Origin: an uncultured Verrucomicrobiota bacterium
GTDB lineage: Bacteria; Verrucomicrobiota; Verrucomicrobiia; Limisphaerales; UBA1096
DNA length: 17,676 nt
NCBI GenBank assembly: GCA_913050205.1
Contig: CAJXAU010000008.1
Span: 1 to 17,676, forward strand
Reading direction: 5' to 3'
A program made the position numbers and the translations under genes. Of this stretch, positions 7,756 through 14,204 are shown piece after piece. Below the pieces are notes generated by a model. That model worked only from the letters and a program-made list of their open reading frames with translations. It was not told the DNA's origin and ran no database searches. The number at the start of each line of letters is the position of its first letter. The first letter of the stretch is position 1.

Positions 7756-9282
7756 ATGATCCGCAGCGGAGAGGAGTACATTGAGAGCCTGCGCGGTCGC
7801 GGGTTGAAGGTGCATCTCTTCGGTGAGCGAGTGAAAGAACCGGTCGATCACCCGGTGATCCGGCCCTCGGTCAACGCCGTGGCGCGGACATACGATCTGG
7901 CCAACGAACAGCCGGAGCTGGCTACGGCTGTTTCGCCATTCACCGGTGAGCGTATCAATCGTTTTCTTCATGTGACAACGAGTCCGGAGGATTTGGTGAT
8001 GCAAAACAAAATGCAGCGCAAACTGGGCCAGTTGACCGGCACCTGTTTTCAGCGCTGCGTTGGGATGGACGCCATCAACTCGCTGTACTCGGTGACGCAC
8101 GAAATCGACGAGGCGCATGGGACGGACTATCACTCTCGCTTCAAGGCATTCGTCACGGAGATGCACCGGCAGAATTTCGTAATCGGCGGAGCGATGACAG
8201 ACGTGAAGGGCGACCGCTCCAAGGCACCCCATGAGCAGGACGATCCGGATTTATTCGTCCACGTCACCAAACGGACTGAGAAGGGTGTTTTCATTTCCGG
8301 CGCGAAGGCGCACCAGACCGGTTGTATCAACTCACATTGGCTGGTGGTCATGCCGACGATGCGGATGAGCGAGGCTGATCGGGATTATGCCATCGTCGGG
8401 GCGCTGCCGGTGGACACGCCCGGTATTACTTACATCTACGGCAGGCAATCCTGCGACACGCGCAGTGCCGAGGGCGGCACAATCGATGCCGGGAATACGC
8501 AGTACGGTGGGCAGGAGGCGATGGTGATTTTCGAAGACGTGTTCATCCCGAACGAATCCATCTTTATGGACGGTGAATTCGAGTTCGCTTCCATGTTGGT
8601 CGAGCGCTTCACCTGTTATCATCGGCGGAGTTACGTTTGCAAATCCGGTGTGGGCGACGTGTTGATTGGTGCCGCTGCGACGATGGCCGAATACAACGGC
8701 GCGGAAAAGGCGTCGCACATCCGCGACAAACTGGTGGAGATGACCCACCTCAACGAGACGATTTACGGCACGGGCATCGCCTCCTCGTGGCAGGCGCACC
8801 AGACCAGAAGCGGTAATTTTCTCAACGACGAAATGCTGGCGAACGTCTGCAAGCATCACGTCACGCGGTTCCCCTATGAGATTAGTCGATTGGCTCAGGA
8901 CTTGGCCGGTGGCCTGATGGTGACGCTGCCGTCTGAGAAGGATTTTCGCGATAGCGAAACCGGGCCGTTGATAGAAAAATACCTCAAGGGCCGCAGCGAA
9001 GTGAGTACCGAAGATCGCGTCCGGATTCTGCGTTTGATTGAAAACATGACGCTTGGCCGGAACGCGGTAGGTTACTTGACCGAGTCTCTGCACGGGGCCG
9101 GTTCGCCGCAGGCGCAGCGCATCCAGATTGCACGGCAGATGCAACTCGAGTTCAAAAAGCGCTTGGCCAAGGCCTTGGCCGGGGTTGAGCCGGAAACCGC
9201 GCGCGACGAGATTGCCGCAGAAGTGGGCGATTATTTTGGTCGAGTGTTCAAGCCGCTTGGCCAAGCGGAGAAGGGCGAATGA
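7756..9282 (+). CDS. 4-hydroxybutyryl-CoA dehydratase / HpaB-family flavoprotein
   Basis: A 508-residue member of the 4-hydroxyphenylacetate 3-hydroxylase superfamily, nearest by motif to 4-hydroxybutyryl-CoA dehydratase (AbfD). C97-F-Q-R-C101 followed by V-G-M-D-A corresponds to the first two [4Fe-4S] ligands of AbfD (Cys99 and Cys103 in the Clostridium aminobutyricum enzyme), and H289-R-R-S-Y293-V-C295-K296 corresponds to the region with its His and third Cys ligands. True HpaB monooxygenases lack this cluster set, so a dehydratase-type enzyme is favoured. AbfD removes water from 4-hydroxybutyryl-CoA to give crotonyl-CoA and can isomerise vinylacetyl-CoA, using FAD and the Fe-S cluster. The His-to-Cys spacing is one residue shorter than I recall for AbfD. 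Start ATG 7756 is 6 nt after the previous stop; the end overlaps the next gene as ATGA. Two palindromes sit in the last 125 nt of the gene. Confidence 0.82.
   Translation: MIRSGEEYIESLRGRGLKVHLFGERVKEPVDHPVIRPSVNAVARTYDLANEQPELATAVSPFTGERINRFLHVTTSPEDLVMQNKMQRKLGQLTGTCFQRCVGMDAINSLYSVTHEIDEAHGTDYHSRFKAFVTEMHRQNFVIGGAMTDVKGDRSKAPHEQDDPDLFVHVTKRTEKGVFISGAKAHQTGCINSHWLVVMPTMRMSEADRDYAIVGALPVDTPGITYIYGRQSCDTRSAEGGTIDAGNTQYGGQEAMVIFEDVFIPNESIFMDGEFEFASMLVERFTCYHRRSYVCKSGVGDVLIGAAATMAEYNGAEKASHIRDKLVEMTHLNETIYGTGIASSWQAHQTRSGNFLNDEMLANVCKHHVTRFPYEISRLAQDLAGGLMVTLPSEKDFRDSETGPLIEKYLKGRSEVSTEDRVRILRLIENMTLGRNAVGYLTESLHGAGSPQAQRIQIARQMQLEFKKRLAKALAGVEPETARDEIAAEVGDYFGRVFKPLGQAEKGE
9160..9171. repeat. 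Iterated palindrome copy CGCTTGGCCAAG
   Basis: Intact left arm and core in the dehydratase gene, read as R-L-A-K. A TTGGCC half-site (9175-9180) follows directly. Confidence 0.85.
9253..9268. repeat. Extended 16-bp palindrome CCGCTTGGCCAAGCGG
   Basis: Contains the exact 14-mer with an added base pair on each side. It ends 10 nt before the ATG of the next gene and overlaps its probable ribosome-binding site. Read as P-L-G-Q-A. Confidence 0.95.
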
Positions 9283-9803
9283 GGAAAGCCCCGTTGATCA
9301 TCCTAATCTGTGGCCTTGGCATCGTGGGGGCATTGGTTTGGGCGTCGTTCACGGCGGAGACCACTGCCGGCTTGGCCAAGCCGCATGCAGAGCATTTAAA
9401 AATGTGGACGAGCGGTGGGATGCAGCGCGATCTTGGCGTTTGGACTCCGGGGATGGTCGTGGGCTATTTGACGATCATCGCGGCGGGTGCCGGTTTTACA
9501 CTTGGAGTGAAACGGATTGCGTTGAGGGACATCACGATCGCCACGGTGTTAAGTCTTGTCGCGTTCACCGGGATGATGATCGCCTATCGCAGCTATGCTG
9601 TTGCCGACGAACACGTCGTGAGTGGATGGTTTTCCTCTCCGGTCAACTGGCAATTATTCGGACTGGTCATATTTCCGTCGGCGTTCGTGGTGGTGTGGGT
9701 GCTTGGTTTTCAGCGCTGGGTTTATTCGCCGGAAGATCAGGCGAAGTTTGATTCATTGCTGAAACGCAGTCGCTCAGCCAAAAAACGGGAGGGTGGCGAG
9801 TAA
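9279..9803 (+). CDS. Small membrane protein of unknown function upstream of the symporter
   Basis: I do not recognise a family. The 174-residue protein has four clear hydrophobic segments, at about 5-24, 57-76, 85-104 and 124-143, and a charged, basic C-terminal tail (about 155-174) likely to be cytoplasmic. Residues 25-55, between the first and second helices, form the longest loop and contain G-L-A-K encoded by a palindrome copy. It is coupled on both sides: its ATG overlaps the dehydratase stop (ATGA) and its TAA overlaps the symporter ATG (TAATG). That arrangement suggests a fixed stoichiometry with the symporter, possibly as an accessory subunit, as DUF4212 proteins are for some other solute symporters; I see no resemblance to DUF4212 itself. 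A GGAG at 9267-9270 is the probable ribosome-binding site and overlaps the end of a 16-bp palindrome. Confidence 0.75.
   Translation: MRKAPLIILICGLGIVGALVWASFTAETTAGLAKPHAEHLKMWTSGGMQRDLGVWTPGMVVGYLTIIAAGAGFTLGVKRIALRDITIATVLSLVAFTGMMIAYRSYAVADEHVVSGWFSSPVNWQLFGLVIFPSAFVVVWVLGFQRWVYSPEDQAKFDSLLKRSRSAKKREGGE
9369..9382. repeat. Iterated palindrome variant GGCTTGGCCAAGCC
   Basis: Perfect 14-bp palindrome in the small membrane protein gene, read as G-L-A-K-P. Confidence 0.9.
9787..9793 (+). promoter_or_regulatory. Ribosome-binding site of the symporter gene
   Basis: GGGAGGG lies 9 nt before the ATG at 9803, inside the end of the preceding coding sequence. It is the clearest Shine-Dalgarno sequence in the operon and supports independent initiation of the symporter despite the TAATG overlap. 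Confidence 0.65.
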
Positions 9804-11275
9804 TGGACGAATCACGTTCGACTATCATCGTCGCGTTTGTGTTTGCCTATTTTTTGCTGTGCATCGGTGTGGGGTTATGGGCGATGCGGCGGACCAAGTC
9901 GACGCACGACTTCTTCATCGCTGGCCGGAGTCTTGGAGTATTTGTGACCGCGATTGCGGTCATGTCGTCCACCATGAGCGGCTTCGGTTTTGTGGGTGGG
10001 CCGGGAATGGTTTATTCGATGGGGAGCACGTCGTTTTGGATGATCATCTGCGTGACGCTGAGTTATCCCCTGGCGTTTTACCTGTTGGCCAAGCGACTGA
10101 GGTTGATGGCTGAGTTGCGCGATGCCGTGTCGCTGCCGGACGTGGTGATGGCCCGCTACAAAAGCCCGGCGGCGGGCGGGTTGACGGCGCTGGCGATCCT
10201 TCTTGGCGTGGTCGGATACATGTCGGCGCAGGTGGTAGCAATGGCCACGGTACTCCAAATCTTACTTGCAGATTTCGTGAACCTGTCGCTCGGAGCCTGT
10301 GCCCTGATCTCGGTTGCATTGCTCGTGTTTTACTGTGTATCCGGCGGGATTATTGCGTCGGTTTATACCGACCTCGTGCAGGGGGCGATTATGCTGGTCG
10401 CGGCGCTTTTGGTTTTTATTGCGGCGTTCAATGCGGTCGAAGGCGGTTTCGCCGGTATGTCCGAAACGATTATCAAGGACGACCCCGGCGCGATGAGTCC
10501 TTGGGGCACGAAGGGGATGATTGGCTGTCTTTCATTTTATTTTGTGTTCGCGCTTGGCTTGGCCGGGCAACCGCACATTGTAACCAAGTTTATGATGAAC
10601 CGTAATGTGGCGGACGCCCGATGGTCGCTGCCGATCACGGTGATCGGGTTTGGGATAACCGCACTGCTTTGGATTGGAATTGGGTTGGCGATGCGCGCGC
10701 TGGTGCTGCAGGGAAACCATGAGACATTGTCCGCTGCGGATCAGGCTGCTCCGGAATTTTTAACGAACTACACCAGCCCTTTTTTGTCCGGGGTGGTTTT
10801 CGCCGGGTTGTTCGCTGCGATCATGTCGACCGTGGACGTCTTCCTCAACATCGGTGCGGCTGCTGTGGTGCATGATATCCCCAAGGCGTTCGGCAAAACC
10901 GTGAAACGTGAACTGCTTTGTGCGAGGGTGGCCACTGTGCTAATCGCGTTGATTGCGACCGGGTTTGGGCTTTACGGCGGGGAACTCGTCGGGTTGCTGG
11001 CGGCGTTTGGTTGGGGGACATTTGCGGCGGCGCTGGTACCCGTGGTAGGCATCGGATTGAATTGGAAACGCGCGACACCGGTTGCCGCCTGCGTGGCGAT
11101 CGTCGTCAGTTTGTTGGTCAATTTTTCGATCAAGTTTTTCGAGGTCCCCATGCCGTTTGAGATTGATCCCGGTGCAGTGGCATTGCTGGTTTCTCTAACC
11201 CTTTTCATCGGTATTTCGATGTGCAGTCGGCCTGTCCCGATTGACCCTGACATTGAAGAGGTCATGGAACTTTGA
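9803..11275 (+). CDS. Sodium:solute symporter (SSS family, PutP-like)
   Basis: A 490-residue integral membrane protein with about 13 hydrophobic segments, the usual SSS topology. The family signature G-G-I-I-A-S-V-Y-T-D-L-V-Q-G lies at 181-194, and G-Q-P-H-I-V-T-K-F-M at 255-264 resembles the PutP segment. G-L-F-A-A-I-M-S-T-V-D at 335-345 is the conserved helix with the Ser/Thr pair linked to sodium binding in this family. It should import a small organic solute with Na+; proline-type or monocarboxylate-type substrates cannot be told apart here. The ATG overlaps the previous stop (TAATG) and has a good ribosome-binding site, GGGAGGG at 9787-9793. Position at the end of a CoA-catabolic operon suggests uptake of the acid or hydroxy acid processed upstream. 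A palindrome copy encodes L-A-K-R in the cytoplasmic loop near residues 95-98. Confidence 0.9.
   Translation: MDESRSTIIVAFVFAYFLLCIGVGLWAMRRTKSTHDFFIAGRSLGVFVTAIAVMSSTMSGFGFVGGPGMVYSMGSTSFWMIICVTLSYPLAFYLLAKRLRLMAELRDAVSLPDVVMARYKSPAAGGLTALAILLGVVGYMSAQVVAMATVLQILLADFVNLSLGACALISVALLVFYCVSGGIIASVYTDLVQGAIMLVAALLVFIAAFNAVEGGFAGMSETIIKDDPGAMSPWGTKGMIGCLSFYFVFALGLAGQPHIVTKFMMNRNVADARWSLPITVIGFGITALLWIGIGLAMRALVLQGNHETLSAADQAAPEFLTNYTSPFLSGVVFAGLFAAIMSTVDVFLNIGAAAVVHDIPKAFGKTVKRELLCARVATVLIALIATGFGLYGGELVGLLAAFGWGTFAAALVPVVGIGLNWKRATPVAACVAIVVSLLVNFSIKFFEVPMPFEIDPGAVALLVSLTLFIGISMCSRPVPIDPDIEEVMEL
10085..10095. repeat. Iterated palindrome, one-sided copy TTGGCCAAGCG
   Basis: Core plus right arm in the symporter gene, read as L-A-K-R in a cytoplasmic loop. 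Confidence 0.75.
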
Positions 11276-11325
11276 TTGACATGGCTCGGTCGGGGTGGTG
11301 CGATGCGCCGCGAACTCTTCGAGCT

Positions 11326-11745
11326 ATGTTGAAAAAAACAAACACGTTCACGGCGTTGCTGGCGGCTTTATTTGTCAGCACTTTTTTCGGTCTGGAATCC
11401 GCACGGGCGGAGGAGAAGAACCGTTATTTTGAAATTCGCACCTACTACGCCAACGAAGGCAAATTGGATGCGCTGAAGGCCCGGTTTCGCGACCACACCG
11501 TGGCACTCTTCAAGAAGCACGGCATGACCAATATTGGTTACTGGACACCGGTCGATAACAAGGAAAACAAGCTGGTGTACATCCTCGCCTACCCCAACAA
11601 GGAAGCCCGAAAAAAGGCGTGGCAGGGATTCATTAACGACCCGGTCTGGAAGAAAGCCTACAAGGCTTCAACCAAGGATGGTCGGTTGGTGAAGAAGATC
11701 GAAAACGAATTCCTTTCGGGAACCGATTTCTCGGCGATCAAGTAA
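11326..11745 (+). CDS. Secreted NIPSNAP-family protein
   Basis: A 139-residue protein with a signal peptide: M-L-K-K start, hydrophobic core about 8-22, and probable cleavage after A-R-A (26-28). The mature part is a single NIPSNAP-type dimeric ferredoxin-like barrel, recognisable from Y-F-E-I-R-T-Y (34-40), H-G-M-T-N-I-G-Y-W (65-73) and the F-x-x-D-P-x-W segment (102-108). The biochemical role of such exported NIPSNAP proteins is not established. ATG 11326 is preferred over ATG 11281 or TTG 11272 because only it gives a proper signal peptide at the N terminus; the 50 nt between the symporter stop and this start hold no other gene. A strong intrinsic terminator begins 18 nt after the stop, so this is probably the last gene of the operon or a short unit of its own. 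Confidence 0.85.
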   Translation: MLKKTNTFTALLAALFVSTFFGLESARAEEKNRYFEIRTYYANEGKLDALKARFRDHTVALFKKHGMTNIGYWTPVDNKENKLVYILAYPNKEARKKAWQGFINDPVWKKAYKASTKDGRLVKKIENEFLSGTDFSAIK

Positions 11746-11762
11746 GCTAAAATATTTTGAAG

Positions 11763-11794
11763 AAAAGGCGGGCTGATACAGTCCGCCTTTTTTT
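11763..11794 (+). terminator. Intrinsic terminator after the NIPSNAP gene
   Basis: The arms AAAAGGCGG (11763-11771) and CCGCCTTTT (11783-11791) pair perfectly. The inner bases extend the stem through one G-U pair and three more pairs to a three-base loop (11776-11778). Seven T follow the GC-rich stem (11788-11794). It ends the plus-strand operon. Confidence 0.93.
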
Positions 11795-11808
11795 GTTGGG
11801 CCGCCGCC

Positions 11809-11844
11809 CGCTTGGCCAAGCGCGGACTTGCACTTGGCCAAGCG
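11809..11844. repeat. Pair of iterated palindromes in the intergenic region
   Basis: An exact CGCTTGGCCAAGCG at 11809-11822 and a 13-of-14 copy (CACTTGGCCAAGCG) at 11831-11844 are separated by 8 nt. They start 14 nt after the T-tract of the terminator and end 31 nt before the next gene. Confidence 0.93.
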
Positions 11845-11875
11845 CAGGCGTAGCGTCCCGTCTTTAATTTCGGAT

Positions 11876-13177
11876 ATGAGCAAGACTACACCTCTTAACG
11901 AAGCCAACCGCCGGGACTTCCTAAAGACGTCCTCCACGGCTGCAGTCGCCAGCGCGGCGACGTTTAACTTCATCTCACGCAGCAGCGCCTACGCGCAAAA
12001 CAGCGACACAATACGAGTCGGCCTGGTCGGCTGCGGTGGCCGGGGAACCGGTGCGGCGAACCAAGCGTTGTCGGCTGATAACAACGTCAAACTGACTGCG
12101 GTTGCGGATGTTTTTCCTGACAAGGTTGACCGTGCGGTGAATATCCTCAAAAAGCAGCATGAGAAGAAAGTGGATGTGCCGCATCAATTTGTGGGACTGG
12201 ATTCCTACCAAAAGCTGATCAACAGCGGGGTGGACATGGTGATTCTCGCGACGCCCCCGGGATTTCGCCCGTTGCATTTCCGCGCGGTGGTCGAGGCTGG
12301 CAAGCACTGCTTCATCGAAAAGCCGATGGCCACCGATGCCCCGGGCGTGCGCTCGATCCTCGAGTCGGTCAAGATTTCGAAACAAAAGAACCTCGCGATC
12401 GTGGCTGGTTTCTGCTGGCGCTACGAGTTTGAGCGCCGCGCGTTTTACGAGCGAATTCTCGGTGGAGAGATTGGCGATGTGCAGTCAATCTACGCGACCT
12501 ACCTGACCGGTCCAGTGAAGCCGATGCGCCCGGACTCCGCCCGTGACGAAAACTGGAGCGACATCGAGTGGCAGGTGCGTAATTGGTACAACTTTACTTG
12601 GCTCAGCGGAGACGGTTTGGTGGAGCAGGCCGTGCACAGCGTCGACAAAATCGCGTGGGCCATGGGCGATACTCCGCCGGTGAGTTGTACAGCTGTTGGG
12701 GGGCGCGGCATCCCGAATCACAGCGGTAATATTTTCGATCATATCGAGGTGAATTATTTGTACCCGAAAGGGGTTCGCGCCTACATGGCACAGCGCCAGC
12801 AACGTCGTTGTCATAACGAAAACAACGATTACCTGCTCGGCACAAAGGGGCGCGGTGACATTGCCCGCGGTGTCTTCATCGAGAACTCCAAGGGCCGATG
12901 GAAGTACGAAGGCAAACGCGAGAACATGTATCAGGTCGAGCACAACGAGCTGTTCAAGTCCATCCGCGATGGCGAGCCGATCAACAACGGTGAGCGCATG
13001 GCACTCAGCACGATGATGGCAATCATGGGACGTACTGCGGCCTACACCGGCAAGGAGATCACCTACGAACAAGCGCTCAACTCTAAGGAAGATCGTTACC
13101 CGAAGGACATGAACTGGGAGAGCGGCAAGCACACTCCGCCGCCAGTGGCTCAACCCGGAATCACACCGTTTGTCTAA
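11876..13177 (+). CDS. Tat-exported Gfo/Idh/MocA-family oxidoreductase
   Basis: A 433-residue NAD(P)-dependent sugar oxidoreductase type. The N terminus carries a twin-arginine signal, N-R-R-D-F-L-K (11-17), then an Ala-rich hydrophobic stretch ending near A-Y-A-Q (38-41). The Rossmann domain starts at about 46 with V-G-L-V-G-C-G-G-R-G (48-57). E148-K-P is the family's hallmark, and H254 in the E-Q-A-V-H-S segment is at the likely catalytic position. Such exported members often carry tightly bound cofactor and oxidise or rearrange sugars in the periplasm. ATG 11876 was chosen because it puts the Tat motif at the usual distance from the start; a TTG frame from 11828 would read through a palindrome. 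It is followed after 4 nt by a sugar isomerase-like gene, a frequent partnership in Planctomycetota and Verrucomicrobiota. No convincing promoter was found in the 81 nt between the terminator and the start. Confidence 0.9.
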   Translation: MSKTTPLNEANRRDFLKTSSTAAVASAATFNFISRSSAYAQNSDTIRVGLVGCGGRGTGAANQALSADNNVKLTAVADVFPDKVDRAVNILKKQHEKKVDVPHQFVGLDSYQKLINSGVDMVILATPPGFRPLHFRAVVEAGKHCFIEKPMATDAPGVRSILESVKISKQKNLAIVAGFCWRYEFERRAFYERILGGEIGDVQSIYATYLTGPVKPMRPDSARDENWSDIEWQVRNWYNFTWLSGDGLVEQAVHSVDKIAWAMGDTPPVSCTAVGGRGIPNHSGNIFDHIEVNYLYPKGVRAYMAQRQQRRCHNENNDYLLGTKGRGDIARGVFIENSKGRWKYEGKRENMYQVEHNELFKSIRDGEPINNGERMALSTMMAIMGRTAAYTGKEITYEQALNSKEDRYPKDMNWESGKHTPPPVAQPGITPFV

Positions 13178-13181
13178 TCCA

Positions 13182-14102
13182 ATGTCTGTAAAACTAAATC
13201 GCAGGGAATTCGGTAAAGCCAGCGGCTTGGCCTTGGCAGCAGCGGCGTTGCCCGCGCTTGGCCAAGCGCAGGCAGCCAAGCCAAGCCTGAAACCTCGCAT
13301 TCTGAAATCAATCAAGTTCGGGATGTTCGGGGAGAAACTCTCCATCGTCGAAAAATTCAAGGTGCTGCAGGAGATCGGCTACGACGGTGTGGAACTCAAC
13401 AGTCCTGGCGGCGTTAACAAAGACGAAGCCTTGGCTGCCAGCCGCGTAACCGAATTTCCCATACACGGCGTGGTTGATTCCATTCACTGGGGCACGCGAT
13501 TGTCGTCACCGGACAAAGCCACCCGTCGCAAAGGGCTGGAGGGGCTGAAAACTGCGATCCACGACGCGAGCAAGGTCGGGGGATCAGCCGTGCTGCTTGT
13601 CCCCGGTGCGGTGCGTGATGCCAAAAACGAGAATGCCGAACAGGTTTGGGATCGCTCCATTGAGCAAATCCATTTTGCGATCCCGTTGGCGGCCAAGCTG
13701 GGTATCCACATCCTGATCGAAAATGTGTGGAATGGTTTCCTGTACGACCCGAAAGGAGACAATAACCAAACCGCGGATCAATTGGCCAAGTATCTGGACG
13801 AGATCAACAGCCCCTGGGTGGGGAGCTATTTCGACATCGGCAACCACCAACGCTTCGGCAAGCCGGCCGATTGGATCCGTACGCTTGGTAAACGGATTGT
13901 GAAGCTGGACGTGAAGGATTGGGGCAAATCAAACGGCTTTTGCAAAATCGGTGACGGCGATGTTGACTGGCCGGACGTCCGTAAGGCACTGGGTGAGATC
14001 GGGTTCACCGGTTGGTCCACAGCTGAGGTCGGCGGTGGCAAACGGGATCGAATAAAAGAAATCCACGATCGGATGGACAAGCATCTCCTCGGCAAAGGCT
14101 GA
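13182..14102 (+). CDS. Tat-exported sugar phosphate isomerase/epimerase-like TIM-barrel protein
   Basis: A 306-residue protein of the xylose-isomerase-like TIM barrel (AP endonuclease 2) type. A Tat signal N-R-R-E-F-G-K (6-12) is followed by an Ala/Leu-rich segment that ends in A-L-G-Q-A-Q-A (25-31). The probable metal ligands are E180 in I-L-I-E-N, D218 in Y-F-D-I-G-N, D243 in L-D-V-K-D and E282 near the end; I-G-D-G-D-V-D-W (256-263) is typical of hydroxypyruvate isomerase and sugar epimerase relatives. The substrate cannot be told; an epimerase or isomerase step on an oxidised sugar made by the neighbouring oxidoreductase is reasonable. ATG 13182 is preferred to the overlapping TTG at 13170. 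The last residues of the signal peptide are encoded by a 16-bp palindrome, an unusual place for a repeat. It ends 25 nt before a bidirectional terminator. Confidence 0.88.
   Translation: MSVKLNRREFGKASGLALAAAALPALGQAQAAKPSLKPRILKSIKFGMFGEKLSIVEKFKVLQEIGYDGVELNSPGGVNKDEALAASRVTEFPIHGVVDSIHWGTRLSSPDKATRRKGLEGLKTAIHDASKVGGSAVLLVPGAVRDAKNENAEQVWDRSIEQIHFAIPLAAKLGIHILIENVWNGFLYDPKGDNNQTADQLAKYLDEINSPWVGSYFDIGNHQRFGKPADWIRTLGKRIVKLDVKDWGKSNGFCKIGDGDVDWPDVRKALGEIGFTGWSTAEVGGGKRDRIKEIHDRMDKHLLGKG
13254..13269. repeat. Extended 16-bp palindrome GCGCTTGGCCAAGCGC
   Basis: Exact 14-mer with one more pair on each side, encoding A-L-G-Q-A at the end of the Tat signal peptide. Confidence 0.95.
13782..13790. 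repeat. Iterated palindrome core TTGGCCAAG
   Basis: Core only, in the plus-strand isomerase-like gene, read as L-A-K. Confidence 0.6.
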
Positions 14103-14125
14103 GGCAAAATCCGAAACTCTAATTG

Positions 14126-14157
14126 AAAAAAAACGGGCTCAAACGAGCCCGTTTTTT
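14126..14157. terminator. Bidirectional intrinsic terminator between convergent genes
   Basis: The arms AAAAAACGGGCTC (14128-14140) and GAGCCCGTTTTTT (14145-14157) form a perfect 13-bp stem with a four-base loop. The A-tract on one side and the T-tract on the other let it end transcription from both directions, serving the plus-strand gene ending at 14102 and the minus-strand gene ending at 14205. Confidence 0.95.
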
Positions 14158-14160
14158 AGT

Positions 14161-14192
14161 GCTTGGCCAAGCGAATGGCGCTTGGCCAAGCG
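14161..14192. repeat. Pair of iterated palindromes between convergent genes
   Basis: A 13-bp copy (GCTTGGCCAAGCG, 14161-14173) and an exact 14-mer (14179-14192) lie 5 nt apart, directly after the bidirectional terminator and 12 nt from the stop of the minus-strand gene. Confidence 0.94.
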
Positions 14193-14204
14193 GTAGATTG
14201 GACG

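Noticed and set aside
7756..9282. The protein as a plain 4-hydroxyphenylacetate 3-monooxygenase (HpaB).
   Set aside because: The C-x-x-x-C and H...Y..C-K motifs match the Fe-S ligands of the dehydratase branch, which HpaB lacks, and no HpaC reductase gene lies nearby.
11276..11304. TTGACA at 11276-11281, a consensus -35 box before the NIPSNAP gene.
   Set aside because: At 17 nt the best -10 is TGCGAT (three of six matches). A TTGACA alone in this position is too weak, so no promoter is called.
11828..11875. A TTG start at 11828 extending the oxidoreductase by 16 residues.
   Set aside because: The added part is only the read-through of a palindrome copy and would put the Tat motif too far from the N terminus.
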